A stretch of DNA of 64,000 bases, taken from Alphaproteobacteria bacterium AO1-B. GTDB taxonomy: Bacteria; Pseudomonadota; Alphaproteobacteria; Rhizobiales; Stappiaceae. Below are positions 50,476-60,346 of the stretch, in pieces. The notes beneath the pieces were generated by a model. That model was given only the letters and a program-made list of their open reading frames with translations. It had not been told where the DNA came from and did not search any database. Position numbers and translations under genes: made by a program. Numbering within the stretch: position 1 is the first letter of the stretch; every line of letters starts with the position of its first letter. Location: positions 310,001-374,000 of the forward strand of contig MLAX01000005.1 of assembly GCA_001890945.1 (NCBI GenBank), written 5' to 3'.

Positions 50476-51738
50476 ATGAAATCCTTAACGCGCGCGCTTC
50501 TTGCGGCAACAACCCTTCTGGCAACGCCTGCAATGGCCGCAGCGCCTGCCGATGTTCTCGGCACATACAGCGATATTGCCTCTGCCAAGTATTCCGACTC
50601 TCTTGAAACAGCAAAGACGCTCCAGAGCGCAATCGACAAGCTGATTGCCGAGCCGACCGACGCCAACCTGGCCGCGGCGCGCAAAGCATGGATCGAAGCT
50701 CGCAACCCGTATCAGCAGACAGAAGCCTACCGTTTCGGCAATGCCATCGTCGATGATTGGGAAGGCAAGGTGAACGCCTGGCCGCTGGATGAGGGACTGA
50801 TCGATTATGTCGACGTTTCCTATGGCGAGGATTCCGAAGGGAACGCATTTTATGCAGCCAATGTCATTGCCAATCCGACCCTGAAAGTCGGGGGTGAGAC
50901 CATCGATGCCAGCGTGATCACGCCGGCTCTTCTGGCCGAATCCCTTCAGGAAGCAGGCGAAGTTGAAGCCAACGTGGCCACCGGTTACCACGCAATCGAA
51001 TTTCTGCTTTGGGGGCAAGATCTCAACGGTACGGATGCGGGTGCCGGCAATCGTCCGGCAAGTGATTTCGATGCTGCCAACTGCACTGGTGGCAATTGCG
51101 AACGCCGGGCGCAATACCTCAAAGCTGCCACTGATCTTCTGATTACCGATCTTGAGGAAATGGTTGCCGCGTGGGCACCGGGCGGTGCAGCGCGCGAAGA
51201 ACTGGGCGGCAAGGGGGAAGCAGGTGGTCTGGCGACCATCCTGACCGGGATGGGCTCTCTTTCTTATGGCGAACTGGCCGGTGAGCGGATGAAGCTTGGC
51301 CTCATGCTGCATGATCCGGAAGAGGAGCATGACTGCTTCTCGGACAATACGCACATGTCGCACTACAACGATGTTGTCGGCATCCGGAACGTCTATTTCG
51401 GTGAATACAAGAGCCCGCTCGGCAACGATGTGAAGGGCGCATCCCTTGCCGAGATGGTTGCCGCGAAAGATCCGGCTCTTGCAGAAGAAATGCAGGCCAA
51501 GCTGGACGCCACGCTGGCTGCATTCGAAGCGATGAAAGCACGCGCCGAAGCTGGTGAAGCCTATGATCAGATGATCGGTGAAGGCAACGACGAGGGCAAC
51601 GCTGTCGTTCAGGCGGCTGTCGATGCGCTGGTTGACCAGACCGCGTCGATCGAGCGTGTCGTCAAAACGCTTGAGCTCGACGAGATTGCTTTCGAAGGCT
51701 CTGACAGCCTGGACAACCCGTCTGCAGTTTTTGAGTAA
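50476..51738 (+). CDS. Imelysin-family iron-regulated protein (IrpA-like)
   Basis: The protein has 420 residues. A signal peptide (cleavage after AMAA) precedes an imelysin helical domain with the G-x-H-x-x-E motif GYHAIEFLLWGQD. Imelysin-like proteins are periplasmic and linked to iron uptake, though the metal-binding role is debated. ATG 50476 follows AGGA by about eight bases. It leads a four-gene operon with a dihaem oxidoreductase, a second imelysin and a DUF1513 protein. Confidence 0.9.
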   Translation: MKSLTRALLAATTLLATPAMAAAPADVLGTYSDIASAKYSDSLETAKTLQSAIDKLIAEPTDANLAAARKAWIEARNPYQQTEAYRFGNAIVDDWEGKVNAWPLDEGLIDYVDVSYGEDSEGNAFYAANVIANPTLKVGGETIDASVITPALLAESLQEAGEVEANVATGYHAIEFLLWGQDLNGTDAGAGNRPASDFDAANCTGGNCERRAQYLKAATDLLITDLEEMVAAWAPGGAAREELGGKGEAGGLATILTGMGSLSYGELAGERMKLGLMLHDPEEEHDCFSDNTHMSHYNDVVGIRNVYFGEYKSPLGNDVKGASLAEMVAAKDPALAEEMQAKLDATLAAFEAMKARAEAGEAYDQMIGEGNDEGNAVVQAAVDALVDQTASIERVVKTLELDEIAFEGSDSLDNPSAVFE

Positions 51739-51825
51739 GACCCTTAAGGCGGGTGGCTCTGCTGCCCGCCATTATTGCCCGCCGGAATTGGGGCTCTGGC
51801 GAGCGTAATTCAGGATGCGAACCTT

Positions 51826-53355
51826 ATGACTGTCCCAGGACGAAGCGCCGTTTTGAGCGCTACTATTTTATGTGCGGGCCTGATTGGTCAGACCGCCTTG
51901 GCCGATGGGCAGTTGAGCCATCGCGATGATCTGTCAGAACAGGACCGGGCCAAGGTTTTAAGCGTCCTCCCGCTCGCCGAAGATTTTTCCAAGGCGGAAA
52001 CCTTTGAACAGATGCAGGGCGGTGCCGGTACGTCCCGCAAGCGCATCAACCGCGATGCTTTTTCTCATGCCACTGCAAATCTGACGTTCGAGCAAGAGCA
52101 GAATTTCAAGGTTGGCAACGGGCTTTTCAAGAAGCTCTGGGCCTCGTCGCCAGCATCCACCAAAGCGTCCGACGGGTTGGGCCCACTTTATAACGCACGC
52201 TCCTGCCAGGGGTGTCACCTGAAGGATGGCCGCGGGCGGCCGCCGCGTCCGGGCGATGAGGCGGTTTCCCTCTTCCTGCGCCTTTCCATTCCACCACAAT
52301 CGGACGAAGACATCGCAGCGCTTCAGGACAAAAGACTGCTCCGCATTCCTGAGCCGACATATGGCGGGCAGTTTCAAGCGTTTGCTGTCCCAGGGCTTGC
52401 CGGGGAAGGGCGTTTCGACATTGAACACGAAGAGATCGAGGTCCCGCTGACTGGCGGCGAGACGGCTATCTTGCAAAAGCCCGTCTACAAGATTCGGGAT
52501 CTTGGATTTGGCGACATGCATCCCGAAACCTTGATTTCGCCGCGGGTCGCACCGCCGATGATTGGTCTCGGATTGCTGCAGGCGATTCACCCCGGGGATA
52601 TTGAAGCCTTAGCGGATCCTGATGATCTGAATGGAGATGGGATCTCCGGCAAGGTAAGTCGGGTTCGAGATGGCCGGACAGGCGAGCTCACCATCGGCCG
52701 GTTCGGCTGGAAGGCGTCCAACCCGAACATCCGGGATCAAACGGCCGGTGCCTTTTCCGGCGATATCGGCATCAGTTCACCGGACAAGCCGGACAATTAT
52801 GGCGATTGCACACATCGCCAGACCGAATGCCGGGTTTTGCCGCACGGCGAACAGGCGCATCTGGGGGTGTCGGAAGCGCCTGATCCGGTCATGGAATTGG
52901 TGACATTCTATTCGGAGAACCTGGCAGTTCCGGCCCGGCGCGATGTATCTGATCCGCAAGTTCTGCGTGGCAAAGAGTTGTTCTACGAAGTGGGCTGCGC
53001 CAAGTGTCATCAGCCGAAATATGTCACGCGACGGGATGCAGATACTGGGGCGCATCAGTTTCAGCTGATCTGGCCCTATACGGATCTCTTGCTGCATGAC
53101 ATGGGCGAAGGTCTGGCCGACAACCGCCCAGTTGGCGATGCCTCGGGCCGTGAGTGGCGGACCCCGCCGCTCTGGGGCATTGGCTTGACGGAAACGGTCA
53201 ACAATCATACCCGTTTTCTGCACGATGGCCGGGCGCGCAATCTGCTCGAAGCGGTCCTGTGGCACGGCGGGGAAGCAGAAGCTGCCCGAAATCAAGTGGT
53301 CGCCATGCAGCCAGACGACCGCGTCTCTCTTATCCGGTTTCTGGAGTCCCTGTAA
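51826..53355 (+). CDS. Di-haem oxidoreductase (DUF1111, 'thiol oxidoreductase')
   Basis: The protein has 509 residues. It has a probable signal peptide (cleavage after TALA) and two c-type haem sites, CQGCH in the first third and CAKCH in the last third, each within the DHOR family blocks (GPLYNARSCQGCHLKDGRG; LFYEVGCAKCHQP). It is a periplasmic electron-transfer protein of the kind found with imelysins in iron-regulated operons. The stop overlaps the next start (TAATG). ATG 51826 is preceded by AGGA at ten bases. Confidence 0.88.
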   Translation: MTVPGRSAVLSATILCAGLIGQTALADGQLSHRDDLSEQDRAKVLSVLPLAEDFSKAETFEQMQGGAGTSRKRINRDAFSHATANLTFEQEQNFKVGNGLFKKLWASSPASTKASDGLGPLYNARSCQGCHLKDGRGRPPRPGDEAVSLFLRLSIPPQSDEDIAALQDKRLLRIPEPTYGGQFQAFAVPGLAGEGRFDIEHEEIEVPLTGGETAILQKPVYKIRDLGFGDMHPETLISPRVAPPMIGLGLLQAIHPGDIEALADPDDLNGDGISGKVSRVRDGRTGELTIGRFGWKASNPNIRDQTAGAFSGDIGISSPDKPDNYGDCTHRQTECRVLPHGEQAHLGVSEAPDPVMELVTFYSENLAVPARRDVSDPQVLRGKELFYEVGCAKCHQPKYVTRRDADTGAHQFQLIWPYTDLLLHDMGEGLADNRPVGDASGREWRTPPLWGIGLTETVNNHTRFLHDGRARNLLEAVLWHGGEAEAARNQVVAMQPDDRVSLIRFLESL

Positions 53356-54428
53356 TGAAGCGAATTCTTGTCTCCGCGGCTGCGGCCCTGATGACATGGC
53401 CTGCAGTTGCAGCTGATCTCACGCAGCCCATCGAGAAGATGATTGCAGGTTACATTCAGCCTGAAACCAGAATTTTTGCTGATGTTGCAACCCGCTTGCC
53501 GGAGGCGGTCAAAGAGGTCTGCCAAGAACCGACGGATGAGGCAAAGGCTGATTTCAGGGTTGTGTTCTCAGATGCTGTTGGTCAGTTTGCCCGCATCCAT
53601 TTTCTGCGGCTTGGCCCCCTGATTGAAGACGACCGCATCAGCCGTCTCGCCTTCCAACCGGATCCACGTGGCATTGCGCAAAGGCAGATCCGCAAGCTCT
53701 ATGGGGCTCAAGATGAGAGCGTAAGGACGGCGGAAAGCCTGTCGGAAAAAAGTGTGGCTTTGCAAGGGCTGACAGCGCTTCAGTTGATTGCATTCGACAA
53801 GACCGGCGCCGTCGTGCTTGGCGAAGAGGGGGAGCGCGGGGATTTCACGTGTTCTTATGCGCTGGCGATCTCCGAGAATGTTGCCGGCATTGCCCGGGAC
53901 GTCATGCGCTCCTGGCTCGATGCGGATGGTTTTTCGAAAACTCTTCTGGAAACAGGCGGCAACAACGCCCGTTATCAGACCGACCAGGAAGCCTTGGAAG
54001 ATGTGTTTCAAACGCTGTCCACGGCGCTGATCGTCGTTCGGGACCAAAACATTGCGCCAGCGCTTGGAAGCTCGGAAGAAAAGGCGAGGCCGAACCGGAT
54101 CCCGTTCTCCCGGTCCGGCAATGGCGTTGTGTTTCTGACCTCTGAAATGGACGGGATATTGGCTGCGATCCAGAGCATGGATCTTGAACCCATGATGCCG
54201 GAGGAACACGCCTGGCTGATCGGATCGATGACCTTTGAGTTCGAAAACGCCATGAAAACACTCAACAAGCTCCCGCCGCCTCTGCGGGAGACGTTTGAAG
54301 CATATGGCGCCCATAGCCAGTTGTCGCTCTTGGTCATCTCTTTGAATTCCCTTCAGCGGCTTGTCGGTGAGCGGGTCGCGGGCGCTTTGGGACTTGCCGG
54401 AGGGTTCAATGCCCTTGATGGCGACTAG
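53355..54428 (+). CDS. Second imelysin-family protein, lacking the GxHxxE motif
   Basis: The protein has 357 residues with a signal peptide (cleavage after AVAA). The helical pattern and position match imelysin (QFARIHFLRLGPL region), but at the expected GxHxxE site the sequence reads LQGLTALQLIAF, so both His and Glu are absent. It may be a structural partner. Translation is coupled to the dihaem gene (TAATG). The 3' end overlaps the DUF1513 gene. Confidence 0.83.
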   Translation: MKRILVSAAAALMTWPAVAADLTQPIEKMIAGYIQPETRIFADVATRLPEAVKEVCQEPTDEAKADFRVVFSDAVGQFARIHFLRLGPLIEDDRISRLAFQPDPRGIAQRQIRKLYGAQDESVRTAESLSEKSVALQGLTALQLIAFDKTGAVVLGEEGERGDFTCSYALAISENVAGIARDVMRSWLDADGFSKTLLETGGNNARYQTDQEALEDVFQTLSTALIVVRDQNIAPALGSSEEKARPNRIPFSRSGNGVVFLTSEMDGILAAIQSMDLEPMMPEEHAWLIGSMTFEFENAMKTLNKLPPPLRETFEAYGAHSQLSLLVISLNSLQRLVGERVAGALGLAGGFNALDGD

Positions 54429-55560
54429 GCCGACAGAGTTTACCAGGCGTGGGTTTTTGTCCGCATTAGGCGGACTGGCTGCGCTCCCGGCCTTTTCTGG
54501 ATCCAGCCTCGGGCCGAGTTTGCTGAGTTCTTCAGATGCGCCGCTCTTTGCCAGCGCTTTCAAAAAGTCTGCGGGCGGATATGGCATAGCTGTGCTCGAC
54601 GATTTGGGTCAGATCCAGGCGGAAATCTCGCTGCCAGGGCGCGGCCACGGCATTGCGGTGTCCGATACGGGAGATTGTCTCGCTGCGTTTGCCCGCCGCC
54701 CGGGAACCTTTGCGATCATTGCCTGGCCATTTTCCGGCCAGCCGATGCAAACCATCATTGCTGCGGCCGGTCGGCATTTTTACGGGCACGGCTGTTTTTC
54801 CAAAGACGGGCGGCTTCTCTATGCGGTGGAGAATGATTTTGCAGCTGCTCGCGGTGTTGTCGGCGTCTATGACGTGAGCGGAGAGACTATCGTCCGGCTT
54901 GCCGAATTCGACAGTTACGGCATCGGCCCGCATGAGGTTCTGCTGAGCCCGGATGGCAACGTCCTGATTGTTGCGAATGGCGGGATTGAAACGCATCCCG
55001 ACCGCGGGCGGGAAAAGCTGAATCTTGAGACCATGTCGCCATCCGTGGTGTTCCTGGATGTCAAAACCGGAGACCTGCTGGCAGAGCATCGTTTGGATAG
55101 ATCCCTGCACCAGTTGTCTTTGCGTCACATGGCTTTGGACGGGGCAGGCCGGGCCTGGGTTGGTGGGCAGTTTGAAGGCTCGAAGACAGACACCCCGCCG
55201 CTGGTTGCCGTCATTTCAAGAGATGAAGCGCCGGTTTTGTTGGACCTGCCCGAGAAGCTTGTGGGGCAGCTTGAAAACTATATCGGGTCTGTCACGGCCA
55301 CCACGGATCAAAGTGTGATTGCAACTTCCGCGCCGCGTGGCGGCAAGACCTTGTTCTGGAATGCGGAGACCGGAGACTATCTTGGCCACCAAAACATCTC
55401 TGATGGGTGCGGTGTCGCGCCTATTGATCAGGGAAGTTTTCTGATCTCCGATGGAAATGGTGGCGTTTCCTATCTCTCAGATCCAGGAGAGCGGGCGGAA
55501 ATACTGGCCCGGCCTGCAGGTTATGCGTGGGACAACCACATGACGGCTTTACGGATTTAA
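54409..55560 (+). CDS. DUF1513 protein, Tat-exported
   Basis: The protein has 383 residues. The twin-arginine signal TRRGFLSALGGLAALPAFSG starts near residue 14. The mature part is a beta-propeller-like repeat protein of the DUF1513 family (GHGCFSKDGRLLYAVEND; SLRHMALDG). GGAGG lies five bases before ATG 54409, inside the end of the previous gene. The four-gene order imelysin, dihaem protein, imelysin, DUF1513 recurs in proteobacteria, suggesting a periplasmic iron or redox complex. Confidence 0.87.
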   Translation: MPLMATRPTEFTRRGFLSALGGLAALPAFSGSSLGPSLLSSSDAPLFASAFKKSAGGYGIAVLDDLGQIQAEISLPGRGHGIAVSDTGDCLAAFARRPGTFAIIAWPFSGQPMQTIIAAAGRHFYGHGCFSKDGRLLYAVENDFAAARGVVGVYDVSGETIVRLAEFDSYGIGPHEVLLSPDGNVLIVANGGIETHPDRGREKLNLETMSPSVVFLDVKTGDLLAEHRLDRSLHQLSLRHMALDGAGRAWVGGQFEGSKTDTPPLVAVISRDEAPVLLDLPEKLVGQLENYIGSVTATTDQSVIATSAPRGGKTLFWNAETGDYLGHQNISDGCGVAPIDQGSFLISDGNGGVSYLSDPGERAEILARPAGYAWDNHMTALRI

Positions 55561-55705
55561 GCAGACCAAATCGCTCCTGCCAAACTTGCCTTGCAACGGA
55601 AATTCCTGATAAACCGCCGTTTTTCCACCTTTTGTCAAAATCTACCGGCATGTTGCCGGTCGGTTTGGTCTACATTGTGGCGATTCGCCACGAGGAGACA
55701 TTGAT

Positions 55706-58615
55706 ATGCAACGGCTTTTGATCGGTCTGGGCAGCTTCCTGTTTCTGGTTGTCACCGCTCTCCTTGTGGTTCCGTTTTTCCTGCCCAAGGATCAGATCAA
55801 GCAGCAGGTGGTCCAACAGATCGACAACCGTTTCGGTTGGCGCGTCCGGCTTGATGGCCCTGTTTCCTTGTCACTCTTTCCCGGCTTTCAGTTGACGGCG
55901 GAAGACATTGGTATTTCCGGTGCCGCTGGCGCGGACGGCATTGAGTTCGCCAAAGCCAAACGCATGGACTTCGGTCTTGCCTGGTCTGGGCTACTGTCGG
56001 GCAATGTGAAAGTTACCGGCATCGCACTCGACGAACCGCTGATCTATCTCGAGAAAAACGCAAACGGCGCCACCAGCTGGGCACCGCGCCGGTCATTGGA
56101 AGTTTTGACCGGTGAAGCTGAAGAAAGCGGTGCTCCGGCAGGTGATAATACTCAGTCCGCACCGGACAGCGTTGCAGATAACGCTGCGCCTGATTCCGGC
56201 GAGGGATACCTGGAGAGCATTGGTGTCGACAGTCTCCAGATCACCAACGGCCAGCTGACCTACATTGATGCCACAGCAGATCAGAACTTTGTCATTCAGT
56301 CCCTCAATCTCTCCCTGACTGCCCCGGATTTGACCGGAGATGTCCAGCTTACTTCCGATTTCCAGTTCCAGGACGTTCCTCTCGAGATTTCCGGCACGTT
56401 GTCCAACCCTCTGGGATTGGCGTCCGGCGACCAGGTGCCGGTCGATTTGGCTCTGACTTCGTCAGAAAACTCCATCACGATCAAGGGGACCACTGGGCTG
56501 GAGCCAGTGCGTGCTGAATTGGAAATTGCGGCGTCAGGGCCCTCGTTGAAAACCCTGGCTGCGCTGGGCGGTCAGCCGCTGGATGCAGATCCAGGCGCTT
56601 ACCAGTTTGATGCGCAAGTGCGGGGCTCTGAAGCAGCTGTCTCGGTATCAGATCTTCATTTGGTTTTGGGGCAACTTTCCCTTGGCGGCGCGGCCGATGC
56701 GGATCTATCGGGATTGGTGCCGGAAGTCTCTGGCCGGCTGGTCCTGAAAGACGGGTCCATTGCAGATTTGTTGCTTCTCGCCGGTCAGGAGCTGCCGGCA
56801 AGCGGGCTGCTGAGCGCTGATCTGGCATTTGAGATGGTTGGCCTGACTGGTGAAGAAATGCTGGCCGGCCTGGATGTCAACGGATCGGTCAACATCTCCG
56901 AAGGCGAAATTGGCGGACTGGGCTTGGCAGATGCTGTGGGCGGCGACCCGGAAGCCGACCGGATTACTGGACTGTCTCTTGCTTTAGAGATGCAAGGACT
57001 TGAAGCCCCCCTGTCTGCAAGCGGTGCACTGACCTGGCGCGGAGAAGGGTTCAGTCTGACTGGTGAAGCCGATACGTCCAAACTGTTGGCAGGCCAATCC
57101 GGCGGAGTTTCTGTCTCTCTCAAGGGCAATCGGCTGAGTGTTGGATTTGATGGTTCCGCTCAACTGCCAAGCACCGTGGATGGTGCAGCTCGGGTACAAA
57201 CGGCCGACCTTCGAGGTTTGATGGCCTGGATGGGTCAGCCGTTGGCGGCCGGTGGTGGCTTGGGGGCGTTCAGTGCGTCCGGAATTTTCGGGTTTCAAGG
57301 GGACACGATTTCGTTCGAGGAGACACGCTTCACGCTGGATGAGACCTCCGGCGAAGCCAATGGCCGTGTGACCCTCGGCGGTAAGCCGACGGTGACGGCG
57401 CGTCTTGATTTGCGCGAACTCGTCTTGGACCCTTACCTTGGCGGCGGATCGGCCAGCGGACAACCCGCAGCTCAGTCTGGCAGCGGTAGTGGTTCGGCAT
57501 CAGCTGCAGCAACACCTCCGGCGGTGGGCAAACCTTGGAGCACTGAGCCCATCGATTTTTCGGGCCTGAGAGCTGCGAATGTCGACTTCAAGGCAACTGC
57601 AAACGAGATCCGGATGGACAAGATCCGGATTGGACAAAGCGCCCTCTCGGTTGCGATCCAGGATGGCGTTCTGACGGCGGATCTTGAGAAACTGTCGCTT
57701 TACGACGGCACAGGCACAGGCTCCGTCAGGCTGAATGGCGCAGCTGCAACACCTGCAGTGTCGGCAAAGTTTGATCTCTCCGGTCTGAATGCCTATCCGC
57801 TTCTTCGGGACGCGGCGGACTTCACCTGGATCGAAGGCAAAACGCTCATTGGCCTGGATATAACAACGTTAGGTGCCAGCGAGCAGCAGATGGTTCAGAA
57901 CCTCAAAGGCACTGCCAGCTACATGTTTGAAGACGGCGCAATCCGCGGGATCAATATTCCGCAGATGGTGCGCAGCCTCTCAGTTGAGACCTTGCTTGGA
58001 TGGCAGGCGAGCCCTTCCGAGAAGACGGATTTTTCTTCGCTCGGGGCTTCTTTTCAGATCGAAAACGGAATTGCGACCACCAGTGACCTGTCTCTGATCG
58101 GGCCGTTGATCCGCATGAGCGGCGGCGGTACCACGGATATGCCCAATCAACGGCTGTCCTGGCGGGTGGAGCCGAGAATTGTGGCGACACTGGAAGGCCA
58201 GGCTCCGATGCCGCGCCCGAAAGGCACCGACAAGAAAATGGCTGGGCTGGGTGTACCGATCGTGGTGGATGGGGCCTGGAGTGATCCGCGCATCTATCCT
58301 GACATTGCAGGCATTTTGGAAAATCCGCAGGCGGCGTACGAACAGTTGGAACAAGTCGGTGGTGAACTAATTTCGATCCTGAAGGGCGAAGCGGAAGTGC
58401 CGGAAAGCCTGACCGACACAGCCAATCAGGTGATCCAACGGGCTACTGGTGGTCAAACCCAGATCGACATCGAAAAGGTGATCGAAGGGGACGTCAACGA
58501 CGAAGACGTCCTGAAGGCCGTTGAAGAGGGCTTTGGTTTGCCTCCAGGTTTGCTCGGCAACGTCTTTGGCCGCCAGAAGGCGCAAGAGCCGGAGCAAGGC
58601 CAAGGCCAGAACTAA
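55706..58615 (+). CDS. AsmA family protein
   Basis: The protein has 969 residues. One N-terminal membrane helix (about 5-25) is followed by a large periplasmic beta-rich region with the AsmA start (NRFGWRVRLDGPVSLSLFPGFQLT) and the AsmA_2-type C-terminal part (SYMFEDGAIRGINIPQMVRSL). AsmA-like proteins bridge the envelope and help lipid transport to the outer membrane. GAGGAG lies eight bases before ATG 55706. It converges on phnN with two bases between the stops. Confidence 0.9.
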   Translation: MQRLLIGLGSFLFLVVTALLVVPFFLPKDQIKQQVVQQIDNRFGWRVRLDGPVSLSLFPGFQLTAEDIGISGAAGADGIEFAKAKRMDFGLAWSGLLSGNVKVTGIALDEPLIYLEKNANGATSWAPRRSLEVLTGEAEESGAPAGDNTQSAPDSVADNAAPDSGEGYLESIGVDSLQITNGQLTYIDATADQNFVIQSLNLSLTAPDLTGDVQLTSDFQFQDVPLEISGTLSNPLGLASGDQVPVDLALTSSENSITIKGTTGLEPVRAELEIAASGPSLKTLAALGGQPLDADPGAYQFDAQVRGSEAAVSVSDLHLVLGQLSLGGAADADLSGLVPEVSGRLVLKDGSIADLLLLAGQELPASGLLSADLAFEMVGLTGEEMLAGLDVNGSVNISEGEIGGLGLADAVGGDPEADRITGLSLALEMQGLEAPLSASGALTWRGEGFSLTGEADTSKLLAGQSGGVSVSLKGNRLSVGFDGSAQLPSTVDGAARVQTADLRGLMAWMGQPLAAGGGLGAFSASGIFGFQGDTISFEETRFTLDETSGEANGRVTLGGKPTVTARLDLRELVLDPYLGGGSASGQPAAQSGSGSGSASAAATPPAVGKPWSTEPIDFSGLRAANVDFKATANEIRMDKIRIGQSALSVAIQDGVLTADLEKLSLYDGTGTGSVRLNGAAATPAVSAKFDLSGLNAYPLLRDAADFTWIEGKTLIGLDITTLGASEQQMVQNLKGTASYMFEDGAIRGINIPQMVRSLSVETLLGWQASPSEKTDFSSLGASFQIENGIATTSDLSLIGPLIRMSGGGTTDMPNQRLSWRVEPRIVATLEGQAPMPRPKGTDKKMAGLGVPIVVDGAWSDPRIYPDIAGILENPQAAYEQLEQVGGELISILKGEAEVPESLTDTANQVIQRATGGQTQIDIEKVIEGDVNDEDVLKAVEEGFGLPPGLLGNVFGRQKAQEPEQGQGQN

Positions 58616-58617
58616 CT

Positions 58618-59181
58618 CTAGATCTTGAGTGCCGTCATCATTGCGGAAACCGCCGTCTCTATGGTGCCGGTGTTTTCAATCCGGATGAGGTTCGGAACGT
58701 TCTGCGGTTCCAAATCCGCGCGTTTCAAACGTTCTTCGATGTCCTCACGGCTTTCCCGGCCCCGGGCAGCAAGGCGTTCTGCCAAGATCTCAACTGGGGC
58801 GGTGATCAGAAGGACGATCGCCGTTTCATATTTGTCTGAGGCTTCTTGCAATACCTTGCGGGATCCGTTGGCGATCACCGTTTTGCCGTCCCGAATTACG
58901 CGGTCATAAGACTGGGGTACAACATACCCCAATCCATGGGCTTCCCAGGACAGAGCTACAGTGCCGGTTGAGACAAGGGTCTCGAAGTTCGACCTGGTAA
59001 GTGTGTCGTGATCTTCAGAACTGGCATCGGCATCCCGGGTGACCGCGCGCCGGGCAAAAACAACGCTGTCGTTGCCCACCAGGCGGTCTTTCAAGGCGGC
59101 CATGAGCGTGTCTTTGCCTGCCCCGCTCGGGCCGACCACGAGAACCATCCGTCCCGGGCCGAGTTTTTCCTGCGCGTGCAT
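58618..59181 (-). CDS. phnN: Ribose 1,5-bisphosphokinase
   Basis: The protein has 187 residues. The Walker A site is VVGPSGAGKDTLM; the fold is guanylate-kinase-like. PhnN phosphorylates ribose 1,5-bisphosphate to PRPP, the last step of C-P lyase ribose recovery. ATG 59181 lies eight bases after the phnM stop. A longer frame upstream overlaps phnM and is rejected. Confidence 0.9.
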   Translation of the reverse strand: MHAQEKLGPGRMVLVVGPSGAGKDTLMAALKDRLVGNDSVVFARRAVTRDADASSEDHDTLTRSNFETLVSTGTVALSWEAHGLGYVVPQSYDRVIRDGKTVIANGSRKVLQEASDKYETAIVLLITAPVEILAERLAARGRESREDIEERLKRADLEPQNVPNLIRIENTGTIETAVSAMMTALKI

Positions 59182-59188
59182 TTGAGCG

Positions 59189-60346
59189 TCAGGCAACACG
59201 GCGGCCTTCGCGCCAGACACCGCGCACGATCGGCACATCACCAACCAGCTTGACCTGAATGAGATCCGCCCGTTTGCTGGGCTCCAGTACACCGCGGTCG
59301 GAAAGACCAATGGCTTTCGCCGGAGTCGACGTTACCGTTGAAACTGCTTTCGGCAGGGTGATGCCATCGATCTCGTCTGCAAGCTGGAACGCAGCCTGGA
59401 GTAGGGATGCCGGGATGTAGTCCGACGACAGAACATCAAGGTATCCGGCTTCTGCGAGTTCGCGGGCCGATACGTTGCCGGAATGGGAGCCTCCGCGCAC
59501 GACGTTCGGTGCGCCCATCAAAACGGCCATGCCGGCCTCATGTGAAGCCTTGGCAGCTTCTACTGTGGTCGGGAATTCGGCAATTTTGGTGTTCAGCGCA
59601 ATGGCTTCATCAACATGGGCAATGGTCGCGTCATCATGGCTGGCAATTGCGATTGTGTTTTTGTCCGCATGTGCGGCAATCGCCTTGCGGTTGCCCGGGG
59701 TGTTCTTGTCGGCCCTGGCTTTGCGCATTTCAATGAATTCGGCCATCTGCTCGTCGGTGAAGCCGCGCTTGCCCTGATAGTAGCTGATGTAGGAATCGAG
59801 CGACACGAACTGGCGCTGACCGGGTGTGTGGTCCATCAGGGAGACCAGCCGGACACGGTCATCCCCATCAAAGTAGTTGTAGGCCCGGATGACATCCGGC
59901 GCGGAGACTTCGCAGCGCAGGTGGATATAGTGATCGGCCCGCAGTCGGTTTTCCTTCTGACCCGTTTCAATCGCATCTGCGAGGGCCCGCATGTCCGCGA
60001 CCTTCATGGTGTCGTTGCTGTCGTCATCCTCATCCATGCCAACACGAAGGGCGTCAAACACGGTTGTTATGCCGGCACAAGCGATCTGGGCATCATGTGC
60101 CTGAACGGCCGCAACAGGGTTCCACCGGACCTTCGGCCTCGGAGCATAGTGTACTTCGAGGTGATCGGTGTGCAGCTCGATCAGGCCCGGCAGAAGGAAA
60201 TCGCCTTCACAGTCGTGCCCCACGGCCTCAGTTGCTGATCCGATATCGGAAATCAGGCCGTCCGGATCGACGGTCAGAGAGCCGTTGATCACGTCTTCCG
60301 CCAGAACCAGCTTGGCATTTTTGAAGAGTTTCGGATGCGTGCTCAT
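59189..60346 (-). CDS. phnM: Ribose 1-methylphosphonate 5-triphosphate diphosphatase
   Basis: The protein has 385 residues of the amidohydrolase superfamily, with the metal-binding block LPGLIELHTDHLEVH (HxxH-like in PhnM), HDAQIACAGITTVFDAL, and HAD/HDD histidine-aspartate pairs later (ASHDDAT). It cleaves pyrophosphate from the ribosyl triphosphate intermediate. The start overlaps the DUF1045 stop by four bases. Confidence 0.92.
   Translation of the reverse strand: MSTHPKLFKNAKLVLAEDVINGSLTVDPDGLISDIGSATEAVGHDCEGDFLLPGLIELHTDHLEVHYAPRPKVRWNPVAAVQAHDAQIACAGITTVFDALRVGMDEDDDSNDTMKVADMRALADAIETGQKENRLRADHYIHLRCEVSAPDVIRAYNYFDGDDRVRLVSLMDHTPGQRQFVSLDSYISYYQGKRGFTDEQMAEFIEMRKARADKNTPGNRKAIAAHADKNTIAIASHDDATIAHVDEAIALNTKIAEFPTTVEAAKASHEAGMAVLMGAPNVVRGGSHSGNVSARELAEAGYLDVLSSDYIPASLLQAAFQLADEIDGITLPKAVSTVTSTPAKAIGLSDRGVLEPSKRADLIQVKLVGDVPIVRGVWREGRRVA

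Noticed and set aside
53568..54587. 339-codon frame antisense to the second imelysin gene
   Set aside because: The plus genes have signal peptides, coupled starts and family support.
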